DNA of 64,000 nucleotides from Renibacterium sp043789415 (GCF_043789415.1 NZ_JBDLLW010000002.1:310001-374000); one strand, 5' to 3'; positions 26,053-34,038 are shown, numbered from the stretch's first letter. Numbers and translations: made by a program. Notes: a model not told the origin generated them from the sequence alone.

Positions 26053-26790
26053 GTGAACAGAATCTTCAAATCAATTCTGGTAGGTGTCGCGGCGGCGGGC
26101 CTGGCTCTGATCGGCACCGGAGCCGCCACGGCGTCCCCTGTCAGCAGCAGCAAGGCTGCTCCGGAAATCATCGGCGGCACCAAATCGCCGGCTACTCCCT
26201 GGGCTGTCCAGATCCTGTACAAGGTAGGATCCACGACTAATACCTGCACCGGCAGCGCTATCACAGCTTCCTGGGTGCTGACCGCTAGCCACTGTGTTTC
26301 CGGCGTCACCGGGATAACGGTTTACTACTCGAACAGCACAGCTAACCGTGGCCCGGGCATTGCCGTGGACAAGATCTACACTCCCACCAAGGGCGATGTC
26401 GCGCTGATTCATCTCTCCACGGCAAAGCCGCTCAGCGCATACCCCACGGTAGCGCAGAGCTACGTCAATAAGGTCAATGATCAAGGCACCATCCTCGGTT
26501 ATGGGGCACGATACAACTCGGTTGCCACCGACGGCCTTTACCAGGCCAATGTCGTGGTCATCGGCACCAGCACCGATGTGTACAACGGTCCGGCTGACCG
26601 GGTCCGCGGAGATAACGGTGCAGCTGCCCCAGGAGACTCCGGTGGGCCTTTGTTCATCGGCGGAAAAATCGTCGGGGTGTGCTCAAGCGCAGATACATCG
26701 ACTCCTCCGACCACTAATATCCACGGGGTTACCAGATACTCGAATCTGACGTCCGTGCGTCAGTGGATCAAAAATGTCGCAGGGGTCTAA
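26053..26790 (+). CDS. Secreted trypsin-fold protease, array copy 6 (type 1)
   Basis: A 245-aa S1 preproprotein with GTG start and a good GGAGG upstream. Triad His80, Asp115, Ser196; activation junction E38-I39. It is type 1 by SPATPWAVQ and LSAYPTVAQSYVNK but diverged, and carries a third mature cysteine at about 210 (VGVCSSAD) that no other copy has; it would be unpaired and could form a dimer. It is the last gene before the array terminator. Confidence 0.87.
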   Translation: MNRIFKSILVGVAAAGLALIGTGAATASPVSSSKAAPEIIGGTKSPATPWAVQILYKVGSTTNTCTGSAITASWVLTASHCVSGVTGITVYYSNSTANRGPGIAVDKIYTPTKGDVALIHLSTAKPLSAYPTVAQSYVNKVNDQGTILGYGARYNSVATDGLYQANVVVIGTSTDVYNGPADRVRGDNGAAAPGDSGGPLFIGGKIVGVCSSADTSTPPTTNIHGVTRYSNLTSVRQWIKNVAGV

Positions 26791-26811
26791 TCCTGCTGCT
26801 TAGTTGATTCT

Positions 26812-26851
26812 TGGTGGGTGCTATCCAATCGATAGCACCCACCATTTTTTT
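26812..26851 (+). terminator. Rho-independent terminator of the protease array
   Basis: A perfect 14-bp stem (26812-26825 with 26831-26844), 5-nt loop and seven T residues at 26845-26851. No comparable structure was found between the six protease genes, which supports one polycistronic unit. Confidence 0.92.
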
Positions 26852-27183
26852 AAACCGTGCTCTCTGAGTATCCATTGGGGGCTAATCACGCGGTAGTTTG
26901 TGAAAGTTCTCGGTGGCCTGCGGGGTTGGTCTGGGAGATTGCTCTGTGAGGTGAGCCTGTCGGGTGGGTCTGCGGATCGATCCGTGGGGGCAAACCTCGT
27001 TTGTGCTGCCGATCACTCGCACTCTAATCTGGGCATAGCGTTAGCTCTGAGGACCATGTTCTGAGTATCTTGGCCAGCGTATTTTGGCCAGCGCTCAGGT
27101 TAATTCAGCTCTTCGGTTAGTTCAGATCGGGTGCCTGGTTCACCGCGGGGCCTGGATGAGAGTTTCAGGAAGGAATCGGTTCG
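26852..27183. other. Intergenic region before the peroxidase gene
   Basis: About 330 bp between the array terminator and the peroxidase gene. Repeats of TTTTGGCCAGCG near 27070-27095 are the only internal pattern noted. No gene is seen. Confidence 0.4.
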
Positions 27184-28176
27184 ATGACCTTGCAGGAGTC
27201 GGCAGCTTCGGCGAGCGGCGGGCAGCACCATGCCCCGCTCAGCCCGCAGAGTATCGATGCCCTACTGACCAAATCGGCGACCTTCCTCGTGGTCGTGATC
27301 AACGACGGCGAAGCAGCGCTCGGCACGGTGCGCGAGGTGCTCTCCGGCATCGAAGACCTGGTGAAAACGGTGAGCTTCCGAGACCATGAGGCTCAGCTCT
27401 CCTGCACCGTGGGCATTGGCAGCAGAGTCTGGCACGACGTCGTCGGGGCGTCCTCCCCCGCCGAGCTGCACCCCTTCCAGGAGATCGTGGGACAGAAGCA
27501 CACCGCCGTCGCGACCCCTGGCGACCTGCTTTTCCACATTCGCGCCGAGCGGGAAGATTTCTGCTTCGAGTTCGAGCGGCTCCTGCTGGACGCGCTGGGA
27601 ACGGCGGTGACCGTGGTGGACGAGGTTTCCGGCTTCAGATATTTCGACTCGCGTGATCTGCTGGGCTTCGTGGATGGGACCGCCAATCCGGTGGGACCGG
27701 ATCTTCCGGCGTCCACCTTGGTAGGCGAAGAGGACCCGGCCTTCACGGGCGGCAGCTACGTGGTGGTGCAAAAGTATCTGCACAGCCTGGAGACTTGGCA
27801 GAAGCTGAGTACGGAGGAGCAAGAGGCGATCATTGGCCGCACCAAAGCCGACGGCGTGGAGCTCGACGACGCGGAGAGCGGGCAGCGATCGCACAAAACC
27901 CTGGCGACCATTGAGGACGAACAGGGCGAACACGACATCCTGCGCGACAATATGCCCTTTGGCCGACCCGGGAGTTCCGAGTTCGGCACCTACTTCATCG
28001 GCTACACACGAAAGCTGTGGGTGCTGGAGAAGATGCTGGAACGCATGTTCATCGGAGAGCCTCCCGGGCTGCACGACAGGATCCTCGACTTCTCGGCTCC
28101 ACAGACCGGGACGACGTTCTTCGCTCCGGCGGCGAGTGTGTTGGCGGGGTTGGGGACTGAGGCGGTGATGCAGTGA
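27184..28176 (+). CDS. DyP-type heme peroxidase
   Basis: A 330-aa dye-decolorizing peroxidase. The signature GFVDGTANP supplies the distal Asp164; His237 (GQRSHKTL) is the probable proximal heme ligand and Arg254 (ILRDNMPFG) the distal Arg. It lacks a Tat signal, so it is cytoplasmic and closer to the YfeX/DyP-B group than to EfeB. No encapsulin-targeting C-terminal tail is seen. It oxidises phenolic or porphyrin substrates with peroxide. AGGAA precedes the ATG at 27184. Confidence 0.9.
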   Translation: MTLQESAASASGGQHHAPLSPQSIDALLTKSATFLVVVINDGEAALGTVREVLSGIEDLVKTVSFRDHEAQLSCTVGIGSRVWHDVVGASSPAELHPFQEIVGQKHTAVATPGDLLFHIRAEREDFCFEFERLLLDALGTAVTVVDEVSGFRYFDSRDLLGFVDGTANPVGPDLPASTLVGEEDPAFTGGSYVVVQKYLHSLETWQKLSTEEQEAIIGRTKADGVELDDAESGQRSHKTLATIEDEQGEHDILRDNMPFGRPGSSEFGTYFIGYTRKLWVLEKMLERMFIGEPPGLHDRILDFSAPQTGTTFFAPAASVLAGLGTEAVMQ

Positions 28177-28364
28177 CTGTTGCCTCGAAGTCCTGTCGTG
28201 TTTAATCACGGTCGTCTCATCACTGCCCTCACACCGCCTCAAAGCTCTCCCTAAGATTTTCTTGAAACTTTCCCCGCCAAGGTGTCGGATTGGAACAACG
28301 CCGTTCCTAGTAAGGGTAAGTGGATGCCTAAGAGGGGCTTCCCGAACCACAGGAGATGATCCCG

Positions 28365-28688
28365 ATGCAGTCCCTCGTTTCAGTCATCAACGACACTCTC
28401 AACCCCGTGATCGACGACCGCGGAGCAGAAATCGATGTGTTCAACGAGAAGCTCCAAGCCAAGGGTTATTGGGTCTTCGCGGGCGGCCTCAGCAACCCCG
28501 ATGCGGCCACCACGATCGACAACCGCGACGGCAACTCGCTGGTCACCGACGGGCCGTTCGCCGAGACCAAGGAGTTCGTCAACGGCTTCTGGATCATGGA
28601 GGTCCCCGATTTCGACACGGTGCTCCAGCTCGCCATCGAAGCCTCGCAAGCGTGTCAACGGAAGACCGAAGTCCGGCCCTTCCTCTAA
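28365..28688 (+). CDS. YCII-family protein
   Basis: A 107-aa YCII-domain protein (VFNEKLQAKGYWVFAGGLS, SLVTDGPFAETKEFVNGFW, ending RKTEVRPFL). AGGAG lies 9 nt before the ATG at 28365; the ATG at 28356 overlaps it. In actinobacteria such genes usually sit directly upstream of an ECF sigma gene of the SigJ-like, YCII-linked type, and the remains of one follow here. Small YCII proteins may be dehydratase- or isomerase-like; the role is unproven. Confidence 0.85.
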   Translation: MQSLVSVINDTLNPVIDDRGAEIDVFNEKLQAKGYWVFAGGLSNPDAATTIDNRDGNSLVTDGPFAETKEFVNGFWIMEVPDFDTVLQLAIEASQACQRKTEVRPFL

Positions 28689-28715
28689 GCCAGCTGGCCT
28701 ATCAGCGCACTCCAG

Positions 28716-29012
28716 ATTGAAGAGGCGATCATCCGAGCGCACCGCGAAGAATGGGCTCGGATGATCGCCCCGCTGACCAAGCGTTTCGGTGACCTCGAGA
28801 TAGCCTAGGAAGCTGCTGCTGAGTCGTTCGCGACCGCCGTCGAACGCTGGCCGAACGACAGCGTGCCAGTCAACCCGGGTGCCTGGCTGACCAGCACGGC
28901 CAATCGCAAGGCCATTGACCGGATCCGCCGGGAGAACAGGCGCCGCGAGAAGCATCAGGAGGCTCAGATCTTGCAGCGCGATTCCGCCGAGTACTCCCCC
29001 CGGTGCTATTGA
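28716..29012 (+). pseudogene. Inactivated ECF sigma factor gene
   Basis: One frame encodes IEEAIIRAHREEWARMIAPL, then DLEIA, an in-frame TAG at 28806-28808, then AAAESFATAVERWPNDSVPV, NPGAWLTSTANRKAIDRIRR and ENRRREKH before a TGA at 29010. This is region 2 of the YCII-associated ECF sigma factor family. The amber codon and loss of everything after region 2 (region 4 is missing) make it non-functional. Full-length relatives have about 400 residues. Confidence 0.85.
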
Positions 29013-29064
29013 CTTCCTCGACAAGGATCGGTCTCGGCGCAGAGCCAAAGCAGCTGAATTGGTA

Positions 29065-29096
29065 TGGTCCCCGACACCTCTGGGTGTCGGGGACCA
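29065..29096. terminator. Strong bidirectional hairpin
   Basis: A perfect 14-bp stem (29065-29078 with 29083-29096) and 4-nt loop, followed by TTTACCGTTTT. It lies between the sigma remnant (+) and the small secreted-protein gene (-) and can stop both. Confidence 0.85.
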
Positions 29097-29213
29097 TTTA
29101 CCGTTTTAATCATTGACATACTCTGCGGGCTTCGATCGCCCTTCGGGAAAACACTGTTTGAGACTGGGATAGCTGACAGGACCGTCAGGCTGCTACCCTC
29201 CCCAAAGAATTAT

Positions 29214-29576
29214 TTAGAGGATATCAATAGCCTGGACGTGCATTTCCTGGCCGGCGTTCCAGGTCCGGAAGGTGTGCTGTGGGATGTACTCAAAAGTTCC
29301 GTTGACATCAACGATGTTGATGTTATTGTTGCCGGTGTCAACCCGGTCTGCCCAGACATTATTCACCCGGTTGTAGCTCTTATTGGCGTAGCAGGAAGTG
29401 CCGTAAACGCCAGTGGAAGTGTGCCAGTAGAAGTGCACGAAGTTCGGGTCAGTACAACCGATCTCATTGGCCGAAGCAGTCGAAGCACCGACTGCCGGAA
29501 CGACCGCCAGCACGGCACCAGCCACAACCGACGCAACCAGCGCCTTACGAGCAATTTTCTTGAACTCAAACGTCAT
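29214..29576 (-). CDS. Small secreted beta/gamma-crystallin-like protein
   Basis: A 120-aa exported protein. The signal peptide (MTFEFKKIARKALVASVVAG onward) ends ASA near residue 37. The mature part of about 83 residues has two cysteines and a SCYANKSYNRVNNVWADRV segment followed by TGNNNINIVD, resembling the Greek-key wording of actinobacterial beta/gamma-crystallin-like secreted proteins. The family call is tentative. GGAGG lies 8 nt before the ATG at 29576. It has its own transcript, ended by the hairpin at 29065. Confidence 0.6.
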   Translation of the reverse strand: MTFEFKKIARKALVASVVAGAVLAVVPAVGASTASANEIGCTDPNFVHFYWHTSTGVYGTSCYANKSYNRVNNVWADRVDTGNNNINIVDVNGTFEYIPQHTFRTWNAGQEMHVQAIDIL

Positions 29577-30819
29577 GATGAATTTCCTCCGAGGAATTTT
29601 ATTATGTATGTATACACTAAAACAACAGTGAAACTTTTTCATGACATCTAGGCCTGATTGATCCACCAGCTAGAGTGTACAAATAGCTGAGTTGAAGAGT
29701 CAACTGAAAATTTCAGTATCTTACGTTTTATTTATTCTAAAAGCTCAAGACTTCCTTTTTTGAGGATATTTTCAGGTTTCTCTGGGGAGATTAAGAGTCT
29801 CTTTCGATGGCTTTTTTGAGTCGGTTGTGTTTTCCAGGCTCGCAGGCATCAAGGAGGGCAAGCCGCCCGGATCTACTTGCCAGGATCAGCCCTAAACGCC
29901 GTCACCTCAGGGATTCTTGGCCCAAAACCAGCTACGCCACCCCCTCGAAGCGACCATAGTCTCCCCATTTAAAGAAAAATTAATTGTCGTGATTCAAATA
30001 CCATAAGAAGTAATGAGAAATTTGGACCAGCGGATTTAAGTTGCCTTAGTTAAGCAAAAACTATACAGCGCGTTGAGCACTCAGAAGTTACCCATCGGTA
30101 GTCAATTAAAATCTTCAGATGATCGTCTGATAATTCATCCTTTAATGTTCTGAATTTAACACCGGATGTTTTAGATGGACGTCAAAAATTCCTCTCACCT
30201 TTACCCACAGATGGTTAGCAATCCCGGTTTTCTTTCTAGGATCTTCGTCAAGGCACGACCGTACAGCCGCTGCCCTGACCGGTGGCAGCCTAAAATGGCC
30301 CTCGAAACGTACGTACCCGACGACCGAAGGCACAAGGGTCTGCTGCATGGTTGTGAAACTGACCCAGCCTACGCAGTTCTCAAAGCGGGCCTTACGGTAG
30401 GTACGGAGCTCCCATCCCTCGGCGCTGTTCGAGAGAGCATCGTCAGGTCCCCGACTCCTACAGCAAAAGCAACCCCTAGTCGTGCAGTCGAGCCAGCTCA
30501 CTGTACCGACCTACCAAGCAAGTGAAGGGATCGCACCCAAAGCAACTGACACGTTGTTCGACAAGACGGGATTAAAGCGAATCAAGCCAGTCGCACAGGC
30601 AGGAAGTCTCTGTGGTCGGGCAGAAGGTCGCCACAGCTACACCTTCAAGGAAACCAATCTCAGCAGCGAGCACAGTACTCACGACAGCCCGGACTGGTCT
30701 CATCGATGAGTTTTCTTTTCATCGGGGTGCTCCAGAATCGGGGGAGGTTTGGGGGCGGTTTGGGGGTCATATCAGGCCCTATGAGGCCCTACTAAGGTGG
30801 TCCCCGCAGATGATTCCGG
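29577..30819. other. Long region without a recognised gene
   Basis: About 1.24 kb. The part 29660-30170 is AT-rich and without convincing frames. From 30140 to 30720 short frames occur on both strands (for example 30142-30501 minus, 30175-30525 plus), but none has a family match I recognise or a good start. It may be the decayed end of an older insertion next to the tRNA-Pro integration site. Confidence 0.4.
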
Positions 30820-30825
30820 CATCAA

Positions 30826-30870
30826 AAAACCCGCGATTCCCCTTGAAAACAAAGGGAAGACGCGGGTTTT
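30826..30870 (-). terminator. Ancestral tRNA-Pro terminator
   Basis: AAAACCCGCG at 30826-30835 pairs with CGCGGGTTTT at 30861-30870, with an inner TTCCC/GGGAA stem. Read on the minus strand it ends in a run of T. It sits 7 nt beyond the 3' end of the tRNA-Pro fragment and in the right orientation, so it is probably the host tRNA gene's own terminator. Confidence 0.85.
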
Positions 30871-30874
30871 GTTC

Positions 30875-30911
30875 GGTCGGGCTGACAGGATTTGAACCTG
30901 CGACCCCCTGA
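30875..30911 (-). other. tRNA-Pro 3' end: left attachment site of the element
   Basis: The minus strand reads GGGGGTCGCAGGTTCAAAT then CCTGTCAGCCCGACC, the variable loop, T-arm and acceptor 3' strand of tRNA-Pro (GGG type). Upstream of this, at about 30912, the tRNA sequence stops and unrelated DNA begins. The 5' part of the tRNA must therefore lie at the other end of the inserted element, beyond 64000. This is the usual att site of tyrosine integrases that use tRNA genes. Confidence 0.8.
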
Positions 30912-31054
30912 GTTTCAGACTCAAGTCCGAGAACCAGCGTCGTTCCGGTCTTTTTCCCTTGTATTGCAAGGGTATCTGGCTGATGCTATGCCCCCTCAGT
31001 ATCCCGGCAGAACCCGTAAAATCCTGAATCTAGCGGTCACATCAGCGGTCACAT

Positions 31055-32296
31055 TTACTTCGGGTTCCGCCGCAGGATACCTGCGGCTTCGACGAGGATG
31101 CGGGAGTCCATGGCACCGGTGTAGTAGAGCCGGTTGACGTCCTTTGTGTGTCCAAGGTGGTAGATCCGCACACTCTCCGGGAGGGCGTCGTACAGCAGCG
31201 TGTTCCACGTCGTGCGCCAGGAATGTCCACGTTCATTTTCGAGCATGTCGATCTTCAGGTTCTCGGCGAGCTCGTTGTACAGTTTCGCGAGCTTGCGGTC
31301 ACGGTTGCGAGGGTGCCAGAGCCCGCTGGAGTCGGTGGGCATGGGGAACATCCACGGACTGCCGCTGTTCTTGCGTCGTTCCATCCGCTCGCTTACTCGC
31401 GGGTCGGTGACAGCGACACTGCGTCCGCGGCGATTCTTGGTCGCAGAGGGATCCAGGAAGAAGATAAACACACCGCTCTCATCCATCACACAGTCTTCGA
31501 CGGGACGCAGGCACAACTCTGAGATTCGCATACCAGTGGAGGCTTGAGCGAGGACGATGTCGATGACGCCGGCGCGCTCCACGATCCGATCCTGGCGTGT
31601 CCAACGACCGCGTTTCGGATCGAGGACGTCCTCGGGGTCGGCTGCCAGGAGGTACTCGATCACGTCCTGGTACTCGGTGAGTGTCAGTGACCGTCCGCCG
31701 CGCCGGTAGTCGGGCTTCTTCGCTTTGGTGGCGTCCAGCGCGAGATCGGTGAGTGGGTTGTGCTCGATGATCTCGTCAACACGCAGCGGCTCGGCAAGAT
31801 ATCGTTTGGCAACGATCTTGGCATGCTTCATGTTCACCGCGCCGTGCAGTTCGGCGATCTCTTCGAGGCAGAGTTTGAGGTTTCTCGGTCGCATTGCATC
31901 GCGCAACGACAATCCGGCCAGGGAGTGGGCGTGCTTGTGTGCCACCCGGCACTCCCCTCGCAGCAATCGATAAGCCAGAGCGTAGCGGCGACGGGTGGCC
32001 TCGGCCAGGCGTTCACTCTCGAGGGCGGGAAGGGTGACATTCTCGAGGTAGTCCAGCACAAGGGATGTTCCTGACCAGATCGTGTTGCCGGGCCCAGTCA
32101 TAATTTCGTTCGCTTCACGCTTGGCTCGTGCTCGGAGCTCACCCTTGGTCTTAGCCTGCGTTGTCTTGGCGATGACCTTGCCTGATTGCACTCGTATTCT
32201 CCAACGCAGCCCCCAGCCCCCACGGTAAGGGAACGGGTGTACGCGATCGATCGAATGTTGCCCGATCTCGAGTCGGGTGGTGGCGGCGCGGGTCAT
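31055..32296 (-). CDS. int: Tyrosine-family site-specific integrase
   Basis: A 413-aa tyrosine recombinase. An arm-binding N-terminal domain (WGLRWRIRVQSGKVIAKTT, KTKGELRARAKREANEI) and a core-binding helical domain precede the catalytic domain with Arg in ASTGMRISELCLRP, His-x-x-Arg in RGHSWRTTWNTL, His in YHLGHTKDVNRLYY and the nucleophilic Tyr in the same segment. It recombines the element into the tRNA-Pro gene. It is transcribed towards the left att site 140 bp away. The ATG at 32296 with GAGGAAA upstream is preferred over a TTG at 32353. Confidence 0.92.
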   Translation of the reverse strand: MTRAATTRLEIGQHSIDRVHPFPYRGGWGLRWRIRVQSGKVIAKTTQAKTKGELRARAKREANEIMTGPGNTIWSGTSLVLDYLENVTLPALESERLAEATRRRYALAYRLLRGECRVAHKHAHSLAGLSLRDAMRPRNLKLCLEEIAELHGAVNMKHAKIVAKRYLAEPLRVDEIIEHNPLTDLALDATKAKKPDYRRGGRSLTLTEYQDVIEYLLAADPEDVLDPKRGRWTRQDRIVERAGVIDIVLAQASTGMRISELCLRPVEDCVMDESGVFIFFLDPSATKNRRGRSVAVTDPRVSERMERRKNSGSPWMFPMPTDSSGLWHPRNRDRKLAKLYNELAENLKIDMLENERGHSWRTTWNTLLYDALPESVRIYHLGHTKDVNRLYYTGAMDSRILVEAAGILRRNPK

Positions 32297-32419
32297 GCTG
32301 GCTCTTTCCTCAGGTCTTTCGATAGCGTACGTGCGACTATTCGCTGTTTGCAAGTACCTTCCAGCCCCTGCGAGTTGACTGATGATTCATAGGGGTCTAT
32401 TCTCCTATCAAGTCTCTAT

Positions 32420-32443
32420 CATAGATAATTCGAATGATCTATG
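32420..32443. promoter_or_regulatory. Near-perfect 24-bp palindrome between int and xis
   Basis: CATAGAT at one end and ATCTATG at the other flank a central ATTCGAAT; 22 of 24 positions are symmetric. It lies in the divergent int/xis promoter region and contains GAATGATC, the same core that recurs before other operons of the element. A dimeric repressor or activator site is likely. Confidence 0.7.
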
Positions 32444-32624
32444 ACGCATCAGGACTGAAGGTGCGGACGGGTGGCCGGGCGGTCAGGCATGAATTTCTTC
32501 GACGCTCCGGCGAGGACGATGCGATGTTCTCCGCAGCATGCGAGCGAGTGCTGTGCGTTCGCTACTAGTCAGGCCATCGCCGGGTCGGGCAAGCACCGTT
32601 GCATACACGACACCGGAAGACATC

Positions 32625-32849
32625 ATGACCATCACCTCATCATTGCCCCGTTCAACTACCCCGAGCGGAGCGCTTCCGCCCGCTCAGGCGGCGGAGTTCT
32701 TGGGCGTCGCAGTCAAGACCATGGCGAATTGGCGCACGGATGGAGTCGGTCCGTCCTATGTGCGCTATGGGACTCGCGGCCGAGTGGCTTATCTTCTGGC
32801 AGATCTACAGGCATACATGCAGAAGAATCGCATCGTCACAGCGAACTGA
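32625..32849 (+). CDS. xis: Excisionase-like helix-turn-helix protein
   Basis: A 74-aa protein with a MerR/excisionase-type winged helix: LPPAQAAEFLGVAVKTMANW, then RTDGVGPSYVRYG, GRVAYLLADLQAYM. This is the HTH_17 family common in recombination directionality factors. GGAAGA stands 5-8 nt before the ATG at 32625. It is divergent from int, the normal arrangement for an int/xis control module. It may also repress int. Confidence 0.78.
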   Translation: MTITSSLPRSTTPSGALPPAQAAEFLGVAVKTMANWRTDGVGPSYVRYGTRGRVAYLLADLQAYMQKNRIVTAN

Positions 32850-32901
32850 TCCAACCATGACACAAGAAGAGCGACGGATTGACATCTTCCGCCGCCCCGC
32901 A

Positions 32902-32966
32902 TCGGGTTGACAGGATTTGAAACTGCGACCCCCTCACACCCAGTGAGGTGTGCTACCAAACAACGC
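32902..32966 (-). pseudogene. Decayed tRNA-Pro (GGG-like)
   Basis: On the minus strand the order GTTTGGTAGCACACC, CTCACTGGGTGTGAG, GGGGTCGCAGTTTCAAAT, CCTGTCAACCCGA follows tRNA-Pro, including D-loop GGTAG and T-arm. The anticodon loop has shrunk to 5 nt, the T-stem has a mismatch and the 5' acceptor strand is not recognisable, so it is not functional. Its 3' 33 nt match the left att site at 31 of 33 positions (30877-30909 versus 32902-32934). Confidence 0.75.
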
Positions 32967-33022
32967 TAGTGAATGCTATCAGCGATGGATTGGTGTTTTT
33001 ACCTGTGCCGGCCGGGTGCGTC

Positions 33023-33214
33023 TCAGGCTTCGTCGAACGGTAGCCGCATCGCCTCGCTGCCTGGGTCTACAGGGTGACTCGGGACTTCTCGCGGGCGATC
33101 TTGATAGAGGGCGTCTGCGGCAGCCCTCTGGTAAGCCGCGTCGAGGTCATTGCCGTCGTCGACGAGAATCTGCTCCCAATCCATCAGGGCTTCCTCGGAT
33201 GGCTGTGGCATCAT
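33023..33214 (-). CDS. Short hypothetical protein
   Basis: A 63-codon frame starting MMPQPSEEALMDWEQILVDD, acidic and alanine-rich with codon use like neighbouring genes. Immediately upstream on the same strand an open stretch ends SHEEELQILARADELNTRVT before a TGA near 33222. The pair may be two tiny coupled genes or the broken parts of one. No family recognised. Confidence 0.35.
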   Translation of the reverse strand: MMPQPSEEALMDWEQILVDDGNDLDAAYQRAAADALYQDRPREVPSHPVDPGSEAMRLPFDEA

Positions 33215-33476
33215 GCCAAAGTTCAGCCGAACTCTGCGATGATGCGGGTGACACGGGTGTTCAGCTCGTCGGCACGAGCCAGGATCTGGAGCTCCTCTTC
33301 GTGAGATACATGCCGTACGGGGCCCGAAGGCTGTAGCTCGATCGGACTGCGCAGTGGCGGATATCCTGTTACGAGACGCAGCAGTGAACGTCTACGACCG
33401 CGAGTTCAATCCCGCAGCACGAAACAGCGTCATGCGACTCGGGCTCTGAGACCCAGAAGAACACAACTCCGCGGCG

Positions 33477-33890
33477 TCAGGTTTCGTCACTCTGCGGGTC
33501 GACATTGGTTTCAGGGTGCAGCAGCTTGTATCCGCCGGTGAGAGACTGCACAATTCGGGTGAGCCGTCCAATCTCTTGACGCGTCTGCTCCCACTGATGA
33601 TGGGCGGCCGCAAGATCGGCCAGATACCGCTGCAGGAGCGCCTCGCTCTGTTCAGCGTCGTGGTCGATGATCAATGAGGAAAGAGGCACCTCCAGGATCG
33701 TGGCCATGGCTACGGCCTCGTCGAGTCTGACGGCCCGGGTCTGTTGCTCGATCCGCGTGATCGCCGTCGGATCGACGTTCGCACCGAGGATGGTAGCCAT
33801 CCGGCGCGCCAGTTCGACCTGGCTCATACCCTGTCGTTCACGCTCTGCGCGTAGGCGGCGGGCAAAGATGTCGGCCGGCAGTGGGTTCAT
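33477..33890 (-). CDS. XRE-family transcriptional regulator
   Basis: A 137-aa protein. Residues about 8-75 are a Cro/C1-type helix-turn-helix (ARRLRAERERQGMSQVELAR, DPTAITRIEQQTRAVRLDEA, ATILEVPLSSLII). The rest is a helical segment (AHHQWEQTRQEIGRLTRIVQ) suited to dimerisation. GAGGACCC precedes the ATG. It faces the transfer operon across a 440-bp divergent region with several inverted repeats and is the best candidate for its repressor. Confidence 0.85.
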   Translation of the reverse strand: MNPLPADIFARRLRAERERQGMSQVELARRMATILGANVDPTAITRIEQQTRAVRLDEAVAMATILEVPLSSLIIDHDAEQSEALLQRYLADLAAAHHQWEQTRQEIGRLTRIVQSLTGGYKLLHPETNVDPQSDET

Positions 33891-33983
33891 ATCGGGTCCT
33901 CGTGGTTCGGTCTAAGGGGTGACGCAGTTGTGCATCTGCGCACTACATACGTTACTGGCACGGATCTGCGGTATCCACAGTGA

Positions 33984-34038
33984 TCGTATGCGCTCGATCT
34001 GACTCATTTTTGACGGAATATCGTCGCTTCGCATACGA
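33984..34038. promoter_or_regulatory. 9-bp inverted repeat near the XRE gene
   Basis: TCGTATGCG at 33984-33992 and CGCATACGA at 34030-34038 are exact complements separated by 37 nt. The spacing would allow two dimers or a DNA loop. It lies about 95 bp upstream of the XRE start and could be an autoregulatory operator. Confidence 0.5.

Noticed and set aside
21936..26790. Protease array as a degraded or phage-derived repeat
   Set aside because: All six copies keep signal peptide, triad and reading frame, so they appear functional rather than decaying.
27262..28350. 362-codon minus-strand frame opposite the peroxidase gene
   Set aside because: Antisense shadow of the DyP peroxidase; no family match and His/Arg-rich composition.
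30612..30911. A 99-codon frame ending in GLTGFEPATP
   Set aside because: This ending is the well-known translation of a tRNA 3' end read in antisense; the frame is an artefact of the tRNA-Pro fragment.
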